This document shows positions 6,204 through 13,141 of a stretch of 13,141 nucleotides of DNA, one piece after another; the stretch's first letter is position 1; every line of letters begins with the position of its first letter. The stretch comes from Litoribrevibacter sp041590855. Its GTDB lineage: Bacteria; Pseudomonadota; Gammaproteobacteria; Pseudomonadales; Litoribrevibacteraceae. The position numbers and the translations under genes are program-made. Where the stretch lies: the NCBI GenBank assembly GCA_041590855.1, contig JBFHTA010000093.1:1-13141 (forward strand), given 5' to 3'. The notes beneath the pieces were generated by a model, which saw nothing but the letters and a program-made list of their open reading frames with translations, had not been told where the DNA came from and did no database searches.

Positions 6204-7262
6204 ATGACAACAGAGAAAGAGGCATCCAGCCCCGGAGGTCGTATCGCTGTGGTTGCGGTACTTGCCCTCGTTGGGGTGGTATTGGTCGCCAGTATTATTA
6301 ATGGTTGGTGGATGCGTCCAAATGATCCGGTTCGCATTGCTGTGTCAAAAACACCGCTCTCTGCACCTGTGTATATTGCGGATGAAAAAGGGTATTTCGC
6401 GAAACATTGTTCAAGCGTTGAGCTGGTGGAAGTGGTGGGTGGAAAACGCAGCTTTGAAACCATGGCGTCAGGTCAGGCTGACTTCGCGACCAGCTCTGAT
6501 TCCGTCATTGTCTATAAAGCCTTCGCCCGCTCTGATTTCGCAGCATTGGCCAGCTTTGTACAGGCCGATAACGACGTTAAGTTTATTACCCGGGAAGGTC
6601 TGGCTCAGCAACATTATGGTACTACCCGATTTAGTTCAGTGGGGGTGACGAAAGGCACTGCCAGTGAATACTTTTTAAGTACCTATCTGGCATTGGAAGG
6701 CATAGATGTTACCAATATCACCTTATTGGACACTCCCCCGGATGAAATGCCTGAGGTGTTGGCGTCGGGCTCAGTGGATGCGATTGTCCCCTGGGAACCC
6801 TATGGTTACAAGGCAGTGCAAATGCTTGAAGGGGTTGCCAATGTATTACCCACCAAAAACCTCTACTCTCTGAGCTTTAATCTGATCGGCCAGAAAAACG
6901 ACATCGAAATGCAACCACACAAAGCTGAGTGCGTGTTAAAAGCTCTCAGTGATGCGATAGATTTTATTGCCAGCGAGCCATCGGAAACCCAGCAGGTAAT
7001 TGGCAGCCGTTTGAATCTGGAAAGCGACTTCATTTTTTGGATCTGGCCGGATTACATCTTTAAGCTATCGTTAAATAAATCACTCCTGATGAATTTACAG
7101 AGCCAGGCTGAATGGGTGGTAGAAGCAGGTATCATCAAAGGTCAGGCTGTGCCGGATTTTATGACGGTTCTGAATCCCCGGCCGCTTTCCAAGGTCAAGC
7201 CGGAAGCCGCTTCCTTGTTAGATAAACCTCAACTCAGTTCCTTGTATGAACAGGATTATTAA
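6204..7262 (+). CDS. Membrane-anchored ABC-type substrate-binding protein (NMT1/SsuA-like)
   Basis: A 352-aa protein. A short basic start (MTTEKEASSPGGR) precedes one hydrophobic segment, residues 13-36 (RIAVVAVLALVGVVLVASII), with no obvious cleavage site, so it is probably tethered to the inner membrane facing the periplasm. The remainder is a type II periplasmic binding domain of the nitrate/sulfonate/taurine/thiamine-precursor group: PVRIAVSKTPLSAPVYIADE, KGYFAK, FETMASGQADFATSSDSVIV, VGVTKGTASEYFLSTYLA, and VLASGSVDAIVPWEPYG, the last a hallmark of the group. The ATG at 6204 is used because AGGAG lies ten bases before it; an in-frame TTG at 6180 has no such site. No permease or ATPase gene is in the window. 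The next gene, 69 bp on, is a diguanylate cyclase, suggesting a sensing rather than transport role. The ligand cannot be assigned. Confidence 0.85.
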   Translation: MTTEKEASSPGGRIAVVAVLALVGVVLVASIINGWWMRPNDPVRIAVSKTPLSAPVYIADEKGYFAKHCSSVELVEVVGGKRSFETMASGQADFATSSDSVIVYKAFARSDFAALASFVQADNDVKFITREGLAQQHYGTTRFSSVGVTKGTASEYFLSTYLALEGIDVTNITLLDTPPDEMPEVLASGSVDAIVPWEPYGYKAVQMLEGVANVLPTKNLYSLSFNLIGQKNDIEMQPHKAECVLKALSDAIDFIASEPSETQQVIGSRLNLESDFIFWIWPDYIFKLSLNKSLLMNLQSQAEWVVEAGIIKGQAVPDFMTVLNPRPLSKVKPEAASLLDKPQLSSLYEQDY

Positions 7263-7284
7263 TCCGAAAACCCGAGGAGGGCTC

Positions 7285-7335
7285 ATGCTTTCAGAACGAC
7301 CGACACAATCCCGCTTTTCAGGATGCAGCGAATGA
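7285..7335 (+). CDS. Possible 16-aa leader peptide coupled to the diguanylate cyclase
   Basis: The strongest ribosome site in this operon (GAGGAGG at 7274-7280) precedes the ATG at 7285. That ATG opens a frame encoding MLSERPTQSRFSGCSE and ending TGA at 7333-7335. The stop overlaps the second possible start of the cyclase as ATGA. This is a classic translational-coupling layout, so the peptide may exist only to load ribosomes on to the cyclase. The alternative is a one-base indel (natural or sequencing) that separated the true cyclase N-terminus from its body. Confidence 0.45.
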   Translation: MLSERPTQSRFSGCSE

Positions 7336-8651
7336 AGCTGAGAACGCAGCTTTATCTGTTTCCTATCGGGGTTGTGTTGATTACCCTGTGTATTCTGGTG
7401 AGCCTGTATTGGGTCTGGAAACAATCGGATGCGGTGTTCAAACGCGAAGTGTATCTGGCAGAAATTAATGTCCTGGTTGGTCACCTTGAAAGTAATCTGT
7501 TGCTCTATGAGGAAAACCCTTCCCGAACCAATATTGAACGTTGGGAACATCGTCATCAACAACTGACCATGTTGTTGCATGATGCTCCCGCCTTGCCTTC
7601 CGAACAGCAAACCCTGCTGAACAGCATTAAAGGCCTAAACCGGGGGCTTAATGTGTTGTTTGAGCGGTTACAGTATTTATCGCGCAATACCTCGGCTGAG
7701 CACAGTTCGCAAGAAGCCCAGGCGTTGCGGCGACACTTCAAAGAAAAATTGATCACTCAGCTGGAAACCATCGTGGAGGATTCCAATCAGTTGGTTTTGA
7801 TGGCGCGTCAAACCTTGCGTGACAGCCAGTTGGAACAAATCTTTGTCATTGGCAGCTTATTGTTATTGGGGTCGGTGTTACTGACGGCATTGGCGATGAG
7901 TTTATCCCTGCGTATCAAACATTATCTGGACATCCTGAAAGATGGTGTTAAGGAATTGGAATCGGGCAATTTCCGAAAAGTCCTGCGCAGTCAGGGGGGC
8001 GATGAGTTCAGCGAGTTCATTAATGAATTTAACCATATGCAGCAAACGTTGGAGGAAACCACCATTTCACGGGATGCCCTGCAAAAGGAAGTGGATCAAA
8101 GAACCTATGCCCTGAAACACATTGCCAGTACTGATCCGCTCACTCAAGTGGCTAACCGACGGAAACTGATGGAACAGGCCGAATTGGAAATGGCCCGGGC
8201 GCAACGGCATGAGGAGCCCTTGTCTGTGTTGTTGTTTGATGCCGATCATTTTAAACGGATTAACGACAATTATGGCCATGCGGTGGGCGATCAGGTGCTG
8301 ATTCATTTGTGTCGGCTAAGCGAAGCCGTAATGCGGGAAAACGATATGATTGCCCGGTACGGTGGGGAAGAATTTGTCATTTTGCTGCCTCATACCGACT
8401 TGACCGGGGCCAGTGAACTGGCCCACCGGATTCAGCAGCGTTTATTGGAGCAGCCGTTTAAATACGAGGGGCAGCAAGTGTTGGTGACAGTGAGCATCGG
8501 GGTGGCCCGCTTTTTCCCGGATCAGAGCTTTACCGACCTGATCACCGACGCCGATAAAGCCTTGTATCGAGCCAAGCAGTCGGGCCGGAATTGTGTGAAA
8601 TTGTCGGAGCGAGGGCCGATGCTGAACCTGGACGAACAAAGCCTTCATTAG
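7332..8651 (+). CDS. Membrane-bound HAMP-GGDEF diguanylate cyclase
   Basis: A 439-aa enzyme predicted to make cyclic di-GMP from two GTP at the inner membrane. The order is: TM1 (residues about 7-29); a helical periplasmic region of about 140 residues, like a four-helix-bundle sensor; TM2 (170-192, IFVIGSLLLLGSVLLTALAM); a HAMP-like linker (193-245); and a GGDEF domain (about 267-424). The active-site loop is GGEEF (344-348), competent for catalysis, and an inhibitory I-site RxxD (R335-E-N-D338) lies five residues before it, so product feedback is expected. DPLTQVANRR and DADHFKRINDNYGHAVGD are intact. The ATG at 7332 overlaps the leader-frame stop and has AGGA nine bases upstream; an ATG at 7323 adds three residues but is poorly spaced. 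The periplasmic part is a plausible docking site for the tethered binding protein encoded just upstream. Confidence 0.92.
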   Translation: MKLRTQLYLFPIGVVLITLCILVSLYWVWKQSDAVFKREVYLAEINVLVGHLESNLLLYEENPSRTNIERWEHRHQQLTMLLHDAPALPSEQQTLLNSIKGLNRGLNVLFERLQYLSRNTSAEHSSQEAQALRRHFKEKLITQLETIVEDSNQLVLMARQTLRDSQLEQIFVIGSLLLLGSVLLTALAMSLSLRIKHYLDILKDGVKELESGNFRKVLRSQGGDEFSEFINEFNHMQQTLEETTISRDALQKEVDQRTYALKHIASTDPLTQVANRRKLMEQAELEMARAQRHEEPLSVLLFDADHFKRINDNYGHAVGDQVLIHLCRLSEAVMRENDMIARYGGEEFVILLPHTDLTGASELAHRIQQRLLEQPFKYEGQQVLVTVSIGVARFFPDQSFTDLITDADKALYRAKQSGRNCVKLSERGPMLNLDEQSLH

Positions 8652-8776
8652 AATATGTGCTTGGGGTTGAATGAGTAGCATCTCTCATATCCTATTATTC
8701 TCATCATCCATAATTTGAAAGTATGTGTTCTATTTTTTGCCAATTCGGAAACAGCCCTTACCGGAGAGGACTGTCT

Positions 8777-8896
8777 ATGCTGATTAAATACCTTGATTGT
8801 TGGTGTTTCAGTGAAAATAAAAAACAAATTCCTTTCCGGGCCTCTCTACCAAGAGGTTGCAGCGCACATCGAGACTGCCAGTGTCCAGATTGTTAG
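8777..8896 (+). CDS. Possible 39-aa cysteine-rich small protein or leader overlapping the giant gene
   Basis: An ATG at 8777 is preceded by GGAGAGGA with a six-base gap, the best ribosome site between the cyclase and the window end. The frame gives 39 residues starting MLIKYLDCWCFSENKKQ and ending HRDCQCPDC, with six cysteines, four of them in the last 12 residues. It overlaps the 5' end of the cytochrome/Ig-repeat gene by up to 86 bases in a different frame. It could be a translated leader that couples to the large gene, an independent small metal- or haem-handling peptide, or the displaced true start of the large gene after a frameshift. I recognise no family. The 125 bases upstream, after the cyclase, show no clear terminator or promoter. 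Confidence 0.35.
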   Translation: MLIKYLDCWCFSENKKQIPFRASLPRGCSAHRDCQCPDC

Positions 8897-11800
8897 CGTC
8901 CAGACAGAGAGTGCAAAGGCCTCTGCAGTAACGACATCTGCTGCAAAGTCATCTGCTGTGAAAGCATCGGCAACGAAAGCGACAGCACTGAGTGTGTTTG
9001 TTAGTGCCTTCCTGAGTGCGGTGGTGAGTTCACCGGCGCTCGCTGTGGTGACATACGATGGCACCGATGGCATGTTGGCGAACCTCTTTAACAGTAACAG
9101 CCAGCAGGCATGTACCAATTGCCATAACAGCGCTTTGGTGGGGGCCGTGGCCCGGAGCTCTGCGCCAGATGGGGTAAACTTCGATAATTATGCCGAAGCC
9201 ACCGCGACCGTGGCCGATCTTGATTTCAGCGGCATGATTGATGGAGACGATGCCAATCACGTTCGGGCGAATATACGGGTCAACGCAGGCACCATGCCAC
9301 CTACAGGGGCCTTGAATGCCTCCGAGATGAGTCTTATCTCGCAGTGGATTACCGATGGCGCGTTGGAAAATGCCGCGCCTGCGGTGACCAGCAGTGCCGC
9401 GACGTCTGTCAGTAAATATCAGGCAACCTTTAATGGTTCTGTGTTTGAAAACGGTGCAGACACCACCATGACCTTCAAATACGGCACCAGTGCCATGAGC
9501 CTGACCTCCAGCAAGTCGGCGACGTCGCCATCGGGGACTGGCGGGGGTACTTCTTCGGGGGCTGTAACCGCTACCGAAACCGGGTTAAGTTGTGGCACCA
9601 CCTATTATTTTCGGTTAGAAGGCACCAACTCCGCTGGCAGTGATAATGGCAGCACGCTGAATTTCACCACAGACGCCTGTAATGTTGCACCGACCATTAC
9701 CTCCACTGCTGGCACCAGTGCCACTGAAGACATTCAATATTCATATCAGGTAACCGTCTCCGATTCGGACGACGCCAACAATGGCACCGACCTAACCTTT
9801 TCCCTGACCAACGAACCCACCGGCATGACCATTTCTTCCATAGGCCTGATTCGTTGGACACCCACTGAGGGTGTTTCCAGTTCCGGCGCGGTGACCGTTA
9901 CAGTACAGGATGGCGGCGAAGATGGTGCCAGTCCGGATACCGAGATTTTTACCGTTTCGGTGACCGCCGTGAACGACTCACCCAGCATTACCTCCACGGC
10001 GGGAACAGCGGCGACGGAGGATCAGCAATACAGTTATCAGCTCACGGTGTCTGATCCGGACGATTCCAACAATGGCACCGATTTAACCTTCTCTCTCAGT
10101 AATGAACCTTCGGGAATGACTGTGTCTTCCACGGGCCAGGTCACTTGGACACCCACTGAAGGCGTCAGCTCATCGGGTGCAGTCACGGTCACCGTGGCTG
10201 ATGGTGGTGAAGACGGAGCGACCAGTGACAGTGAAATCTTCACCGTCAGTGTTACGGCCGTGAACGACGGGCCAACCATTACTTCCACGGCAGGCACCAG
10301 CGCGACGGAAGACACCCAGTATTCTTACCAGGTGACGGTCAGCGATCCGGATGATTCCAACAACGGCACCGACTTGACCTTCTCTTTGAGCAATGAACCT
10401 GCTGGGATGACGGTTTCCTCAACGGGAGAGATCACCTGGACACCCACCGAAGGCGTGAGCACCTCCGGCACGGTTACCGTCAGTGTGGCCGATGGCGGCG
10501 AAGACGGGGCCAGTGGTGACAGCGAACAATTTACCGTGTCGGTGACGGCGGTAAACGACAGCCCGACCATTACTTCCACCGCAGGCACCAGCGCTACCGA
10601 AGATCAGCAATACAGTTATCAGATTACCGTGTCTGATCCGGACGACAGCAACAACGGTACAGACATCACCTTTGCCTTATCCAATGAACCGTCGGGAATG
10701 ACCGTCTCGTCCACCGGATTAGTCACCTGGACACCCACCAACGGTGTGTCCAGTTCCGGACAAGTGACGGTGACAGTGTCGGACGGCGGGGAAGACGGTG
10801 CTACCTCCGATACTGAAAACTGGACTGTGACGGTGACGGCGGTGAATGACTCGCCAAGCATCACTTCCACAGCAGGCACCACAGCAACGGAAGACATTGA
10901 ATACACCTATCAGCTGACGGTAAGTGATCCGGACGATTCCAACAACGGCACAGACTTAACCTTCTCCCTAAGCAATGCACCGACGGGCATGAGTGTCTCC
11001 TCCACCGGGCTTATTTCCTGGACGCCGACGGAAGGGGTGAGCTCTTCCGGGCTGGTAACGGTAACGGTGGCCGATGGCGGTGAAGACGGTGCTACCGATG
11101 ATTCTGAACAATTTACGGTGTCTGTAACGGCAGTGAACGACAGTCCGACCATCACTTCGGCTGCTTCGACCTCCGCCATTGAGGGCGAGTTGTATAGCTA
11201 TCAATTAGTGGTGTCCGACCCGGACGACAGTAATAACGGCACCGACCTTTCGTTTGCTTTGTCCAACGAACCTACGGGAATGACGGTTTCTTCTACTGGC
11301 TTAGTAACCTGGACACCCACCAATGGCGTCACTACCTCCGGGCAAGTGACGGTGACGGTGACCGACGGAGGGGAAGATGGTGCCACGGCGGCGACTCAAG
11401 ACTGGACCATAAACGTCGATGCGGTGAATGACCCACCAGTGATTACCTCCACGGCAGGCACAACAGCCACAGAAGATATTGAGTACAGCTATCAGGTGGA
11501 GGTGACCGATCCTGATGACAGTAATAACGGCACGGATATTACGTTCAATTTGACCGACGCGCCGTCGGGAATGACGGTATCCAACACGGGGTTAGTGACC
11601 TGGACGCCAGGCGAAGGCGTAAACACCTCCGGTCAGGTGACGTTATCGGTGGCCGATGGCGGAGAGAGTGGCGCGTTGCCGGATTTAGAACTCTTTACTA
11701 TCTCGGTTACCTCGGTCAATGACAGCCCGACCATCACCTCTGCCGCTTCAACGTCTGCCACCGAAGCCCAGCAATACAGTTATCAGGTGACGGTGTCCGA

Positions 11801-13141
11801 TCCGGACGACAGTAACAACGGTACTGATCTGATCTTTGCGCTCTCCAATGAGCCGGCAGGCATGACGATCACCTCCACCGGCTTGATTACCTGGACACCC
11901 GCCAACGGCGTGACCAGCTCCGGCCAGATCACGGTGACTGTTACTGACGGCGGGGAAGACGGGGCTACTGCGGCTACGCAGGACTGGACCATCACCGTCG
12001 ATGCGGTGAATGATCCACCGATGATCACCTCAACGGCGGGTACCAGTGCCACCGAAGACATTGCCTACAGCTATCAGGTGGAAGTAACCGATCCGGACGA
12101 CAGCAACAATGGTACTGATATTACTTTCAGTTTGAGCAATGCGCCCACCGGCATGAGTGTTTCATCCACAGGTTTGATCACCTGGACGCCAACGGAAGGG
12201 CAAACCACCTCCGGCCAAGTGACATTAACGGTGGCTGACGGTGGGGAAGACAATGCCCAGCCGGATACCGAGCTCTTCACCATCAGTGTCACCGCTGTGA
12301 ACGATGCGCCTGTGTTTACCTCGACAGCGGTAACCACGGCTACCGAAGACATCCTCTATCAATACGATGCCAATGCCTCGGATGAAGACGGCGACAGCCT
12401 GACGTTCAGCCTGAGTTCCGCGCCCAGTGGGATGACGATAGATGCCCAGACCGGATTGATTGAATGGACACCACTGGAAGGCGTTACTTCCGGCAATGTC
12501 GAAGTAACGGTGTCGGATGGTACGGAGCAAGTCACCCAAAGTTATGCGATTACGGTAACGGCGGTGAACGACTCGCCGACCATTACCAGTACTGAAATCA
12601 CCACGGCGACCGAAGATCAGGCGTATCAATATCAGGTTACAGCGTCCGATCCAGAAAACGATACCTTGACCTTTACTCTGAGCGACAGTCCGGACGGCAT
12701 GACGCTATCGGACACCGGATTGATTGACTGGACACCACTGAACGGTGTCAGCTCCGGCTCAGTGACGGTTGAGGTGTCGGACGGCGAGTTCACCGTATCG
12801 CAATCCTTTACGATCGCTGTGACGGCGGTAAACGATCCTGTCTCTGTGGCAGACCCGGGCGCGCAATCGTTGTTGGAATTGTCTGCCTGGCAAGTGCAGT
12901 TGTCTGTCTCCGATGTGGATGACGACAACAACGGCTCCGACATCACCTTTAGCCTGGAAAGTGCGCCAGCCGGATTAACGGTTTCTTCCACCGGTTTATT
13001 GAGCTGGACGCCCGGTCAGGATACCTCGGGTAGCTATACCCTGATAGTGAATGTGGCCGACGGTTTGGAAGATGGCGCAACAGCGGCGCAGGTCTCTATT
13101 GCTCTTTCGGTTGCCATGCTGGACGCCGATCAGGACAACGT
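8811..13141 (+). CDS. Giant secreted cytochrome c / fibronectin-III / Ig-like (He_PIG) repeat protein, 3' end off window
   Basis: The frame is open from the stop at 8781 to the window end (1443 codons from the GTG at 8811). Order: a long Ala/Ser/Lys/Thr-rich N-terminal extension (residues 1-59); a hydrophobic signal segment ending SSPALA (60-78); a monohaem cytochrome c domain (about 79-187) with C101-T-N-C104-H105 and the AGTMPP methionine (Met162); a fibronectin-III-like domain (about 188-290, FNGSVFENGADTTMTFKYGT and TTYYFRLEGTNSAGS); then twelve Ig/cadherin-like repeats with SDPDDSNNGTD and GMTVSSTGLVTWTPT signatures of He_PIG. The last residues, LDADQDN, look like the start of aspartate-rich calcium-binding repeats. 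The protein should be exported by Sec and gain haem in the periplasm; surface display is likely but the C-terminus is unseen. The start is uncertain: GTG at 8811 and TTG at 8793 lack ribosome sites, and GTG at 8958 would give a normal-length signal peptide. Confidence 0.85.
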   Translation, partial: MKIKNKFLSGPLYQEVAAHIETASVQIVSVQTESAKASAVTTSAAKSSAVKASATKATALSVFVSAFLSAVVSSPALAVVTYDGTDGMLANLFNSNSQQACTNCHNSALVGAVARSSAPDGVNFDNYAEATATVADLDFSGMIDGDDANHVRANIRVNAGTMPPTGALNASEMSLISQWITDGALENAAPAVTSSAATSVSKYQATFNGSVFENGADTTMTFKYGTSAMSLTSSKSATSPSGTGGGTSSGAVTATETGLSCGTTYYFRLEGTNSAGSDNGSTLNFTTDACNVAPTITSTAGTSATEDIQYSYQVTVSDSDDANNGTDLTFSLTNEPTGMTISSIGLIRWTPTEGVSSSGAVTVTVQDGGEDGASPDTEIFTVSVTAVNDSPSITSTAGTAATEDQQYSYQLTVSDPDDSNNGTDLTFSLSNEPSGMTVSSTGQVTWTPTEGVSSSGAVTVTVADGGEDGATSDSEIFTVSVTAVNDGPTITSTAGTSATEDTQYSYQVTVSDPDDSNNGTDLTFSLSNEPAGMTVSSTGEITWTPTEGVSTSGTVTVSVADGGEDGASGDSEQFTVSVTAVNDSPTITSTAGTSATEDQQYSYQITVSDPDDSNNGTDITFALSNEPSGMTVSSTGLVTWTPTNGVSSSGQVTVTVSDGGEDGATSDTENWTVTVTAVNDSPSITSTAGTTATEDIEYTYQLTVSDPDDSNNGTDLTFSLSNAPTGMSVSSTGLISWTPTEGVSSSGLVTVTVADGGEDGATDDSEQFTVSVTAVNDSPTITSAASTSAIEGELYSYQLVVSDPDDSNNGTDLSFALSNEPTGMTVSSTGLVTWTPTNGVTTSGQVTVTVTDGGEDGATAATQDWTINVDAVNDPPVITSTAGTTATEDIEYSYQVEVTDPDDSNNGTDITFNLTDAPSGMTVSNTGLVTWTPGEGVNTSGQVTLSVADGGESGALPDLELFTISVTSVNDSPTITSAASTSATEAQQYSYQVTVSDPDDSNNGTDLIFALSNEPAGMTITSTGLITWTPANGVTSSGQITVTVTDGGEDGATAATQDWTITVDAVNDPPMITSTAGTSATEDIAYSYQVEVTDPDDSNNGTDITFSLSNAPTGMSVSSTGLITWTPTEGQTTSGQVTLTVADGGEDNAQPDTELFTISVTAVNDAPVFTSTAVTTATEDILYQYDANASDEDGDSLTFSLSSAPSGMTIDAQTGLIEWTPLEGVTSGNVEVTVSDGTEQVTQSYAITVTAVNDSPTITSTEITTATEDQAYQYQVTASDPENDTLTFTLSDSPDGMTLSDTGLIDWTPLNGVSSGSVTVEVSDGEFTVSQSFTIAVTAVNDPVSVADPGAQSLLELSAWQVQLSVSDVDDDNNGSDITFSLESAPAGLTVSSTGLLSWTPGQDTSGSYTLIVNVADGLEDGATAAQVSIALSVAMLDADQDN
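9687..13139 (+). repeat. Twelve tandem Ig-like repeat units, nine of them exactly 291 bp
   Basis: Unit starts, taken after each V-N-D boundary, are 9687, 9978, 10269, 10560, 10851, 11142, 11433, 11724, 12015, 12306, 12573 and 12837. The first nine units are all 97 codons. The tenth and eleventh are 89 and 88 codons, having lost the NNGTD loop (replaced by shorter ENDTL-type sequence) and part of the SGQVT/DGGEDGA region. The twelfth is more diverged and ends in a different tail. Units share P-x-I-T-S-T-A-G-T, Y-x-Y-Q-V-T-V-S-D-P-D-D and W-T-P-T. Units 4, 6 and 8 form one subtype (FALSNEP, NGVxxSGQ, WT near the end) and 3, 5, 7 and 9 another, giving a superimposed 582-bp period. Similarity at the DNA level is high in units 2-9, favouring recombination and copy-number change. 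Confidence 0.9.

Noticed and set aside
9746..12991. A ladder of minus-strand reading frames of about 80-119 codons spaced like genes
   Set aside because: They recur once per 291-bp unit with near-identical sequence and lie opposite the continuous plus-strand frame of the Ig-repeat protein. They are antisense shadows of the repeats.
1..13141. Antiphage, toxin-antitoxin or secondary-metabolite system
   Set aside because: No gene with a recognisable defence, toxin or biosynthetic domain is present; the regulator/enzyme pairs look like ordinary metabolic or stress loci.

Overview
The window most resembles a chromosome segment from a free-living, probably marine or aquatic, gammaproteobacterium. 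The support is indirect: LysR and GlxA-type AraC regulators, a CHASE-less membrane diguanylate cyclase, a DUF4198 protein, and a very large secreted protein built from Ig-like (He_PIG) repeats. I cannot name a genus. No rRNA, tRNA or CRISPR array was seen.

Left part (1-2420), minus strand. The window opens in the N-terminal third of a secreted DUF4198 protein. Next comes a 515-aa calcium-binding (EF-hand-like) protein of unknown role. Upstream of that gene lies a 334-bp transposase-less element (2087-2420) with 20-bp terminal inverted repeats, a duplicated right end, a large internal hairpin and what looks like a decayed transposase N-terminus. Its right end runs into the LysR gene and supplies that gene's last three codons and stop.

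Middle part (2409-5797). There are two regulator/target pairs. A LysR regulator is divergent from a nitroreductase-family flavoprotein, with an inverted repeat and three 13-bp tandem repeats between them. A SnoaL/NTF2-like protein is divergent from a GlxA-family AraC regulator, and a perfect 10-bp dyad sits at the shared start region.

Right-middle part (5798-8651). After a gene-free stretch with three phased direct repeats come a membrane-anchored periplasmic binding protein of the nitrate/sulfonate/thiamine-precursor type and a two-TM HAMP-GGDEF diguanylate cyclase. The two are probably co-transcribed and may form a ligand-sensing c-di-GMP module. A 16-codon reading frame with a strong ribosome site precedes the cyclase and overlaps its start as ATGA.

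Right part (8777-13141). The last third is one plus-strand gene, open to the window edge. It encodes a long N-terminal extension and signal peptide, a monohaem cytochrome c domain (CTNCH and an AGTMPP methionine), a fibronectin-III-like domain, and then twelve Ig/cadherin-like repeats. Nine of these are exactly 291 bp, and they alternate between two subtypes. A 39-codon cysteine-rich frame with the best ribosome site in the area overlaps its 5' end, so the true translation start is unresolved.
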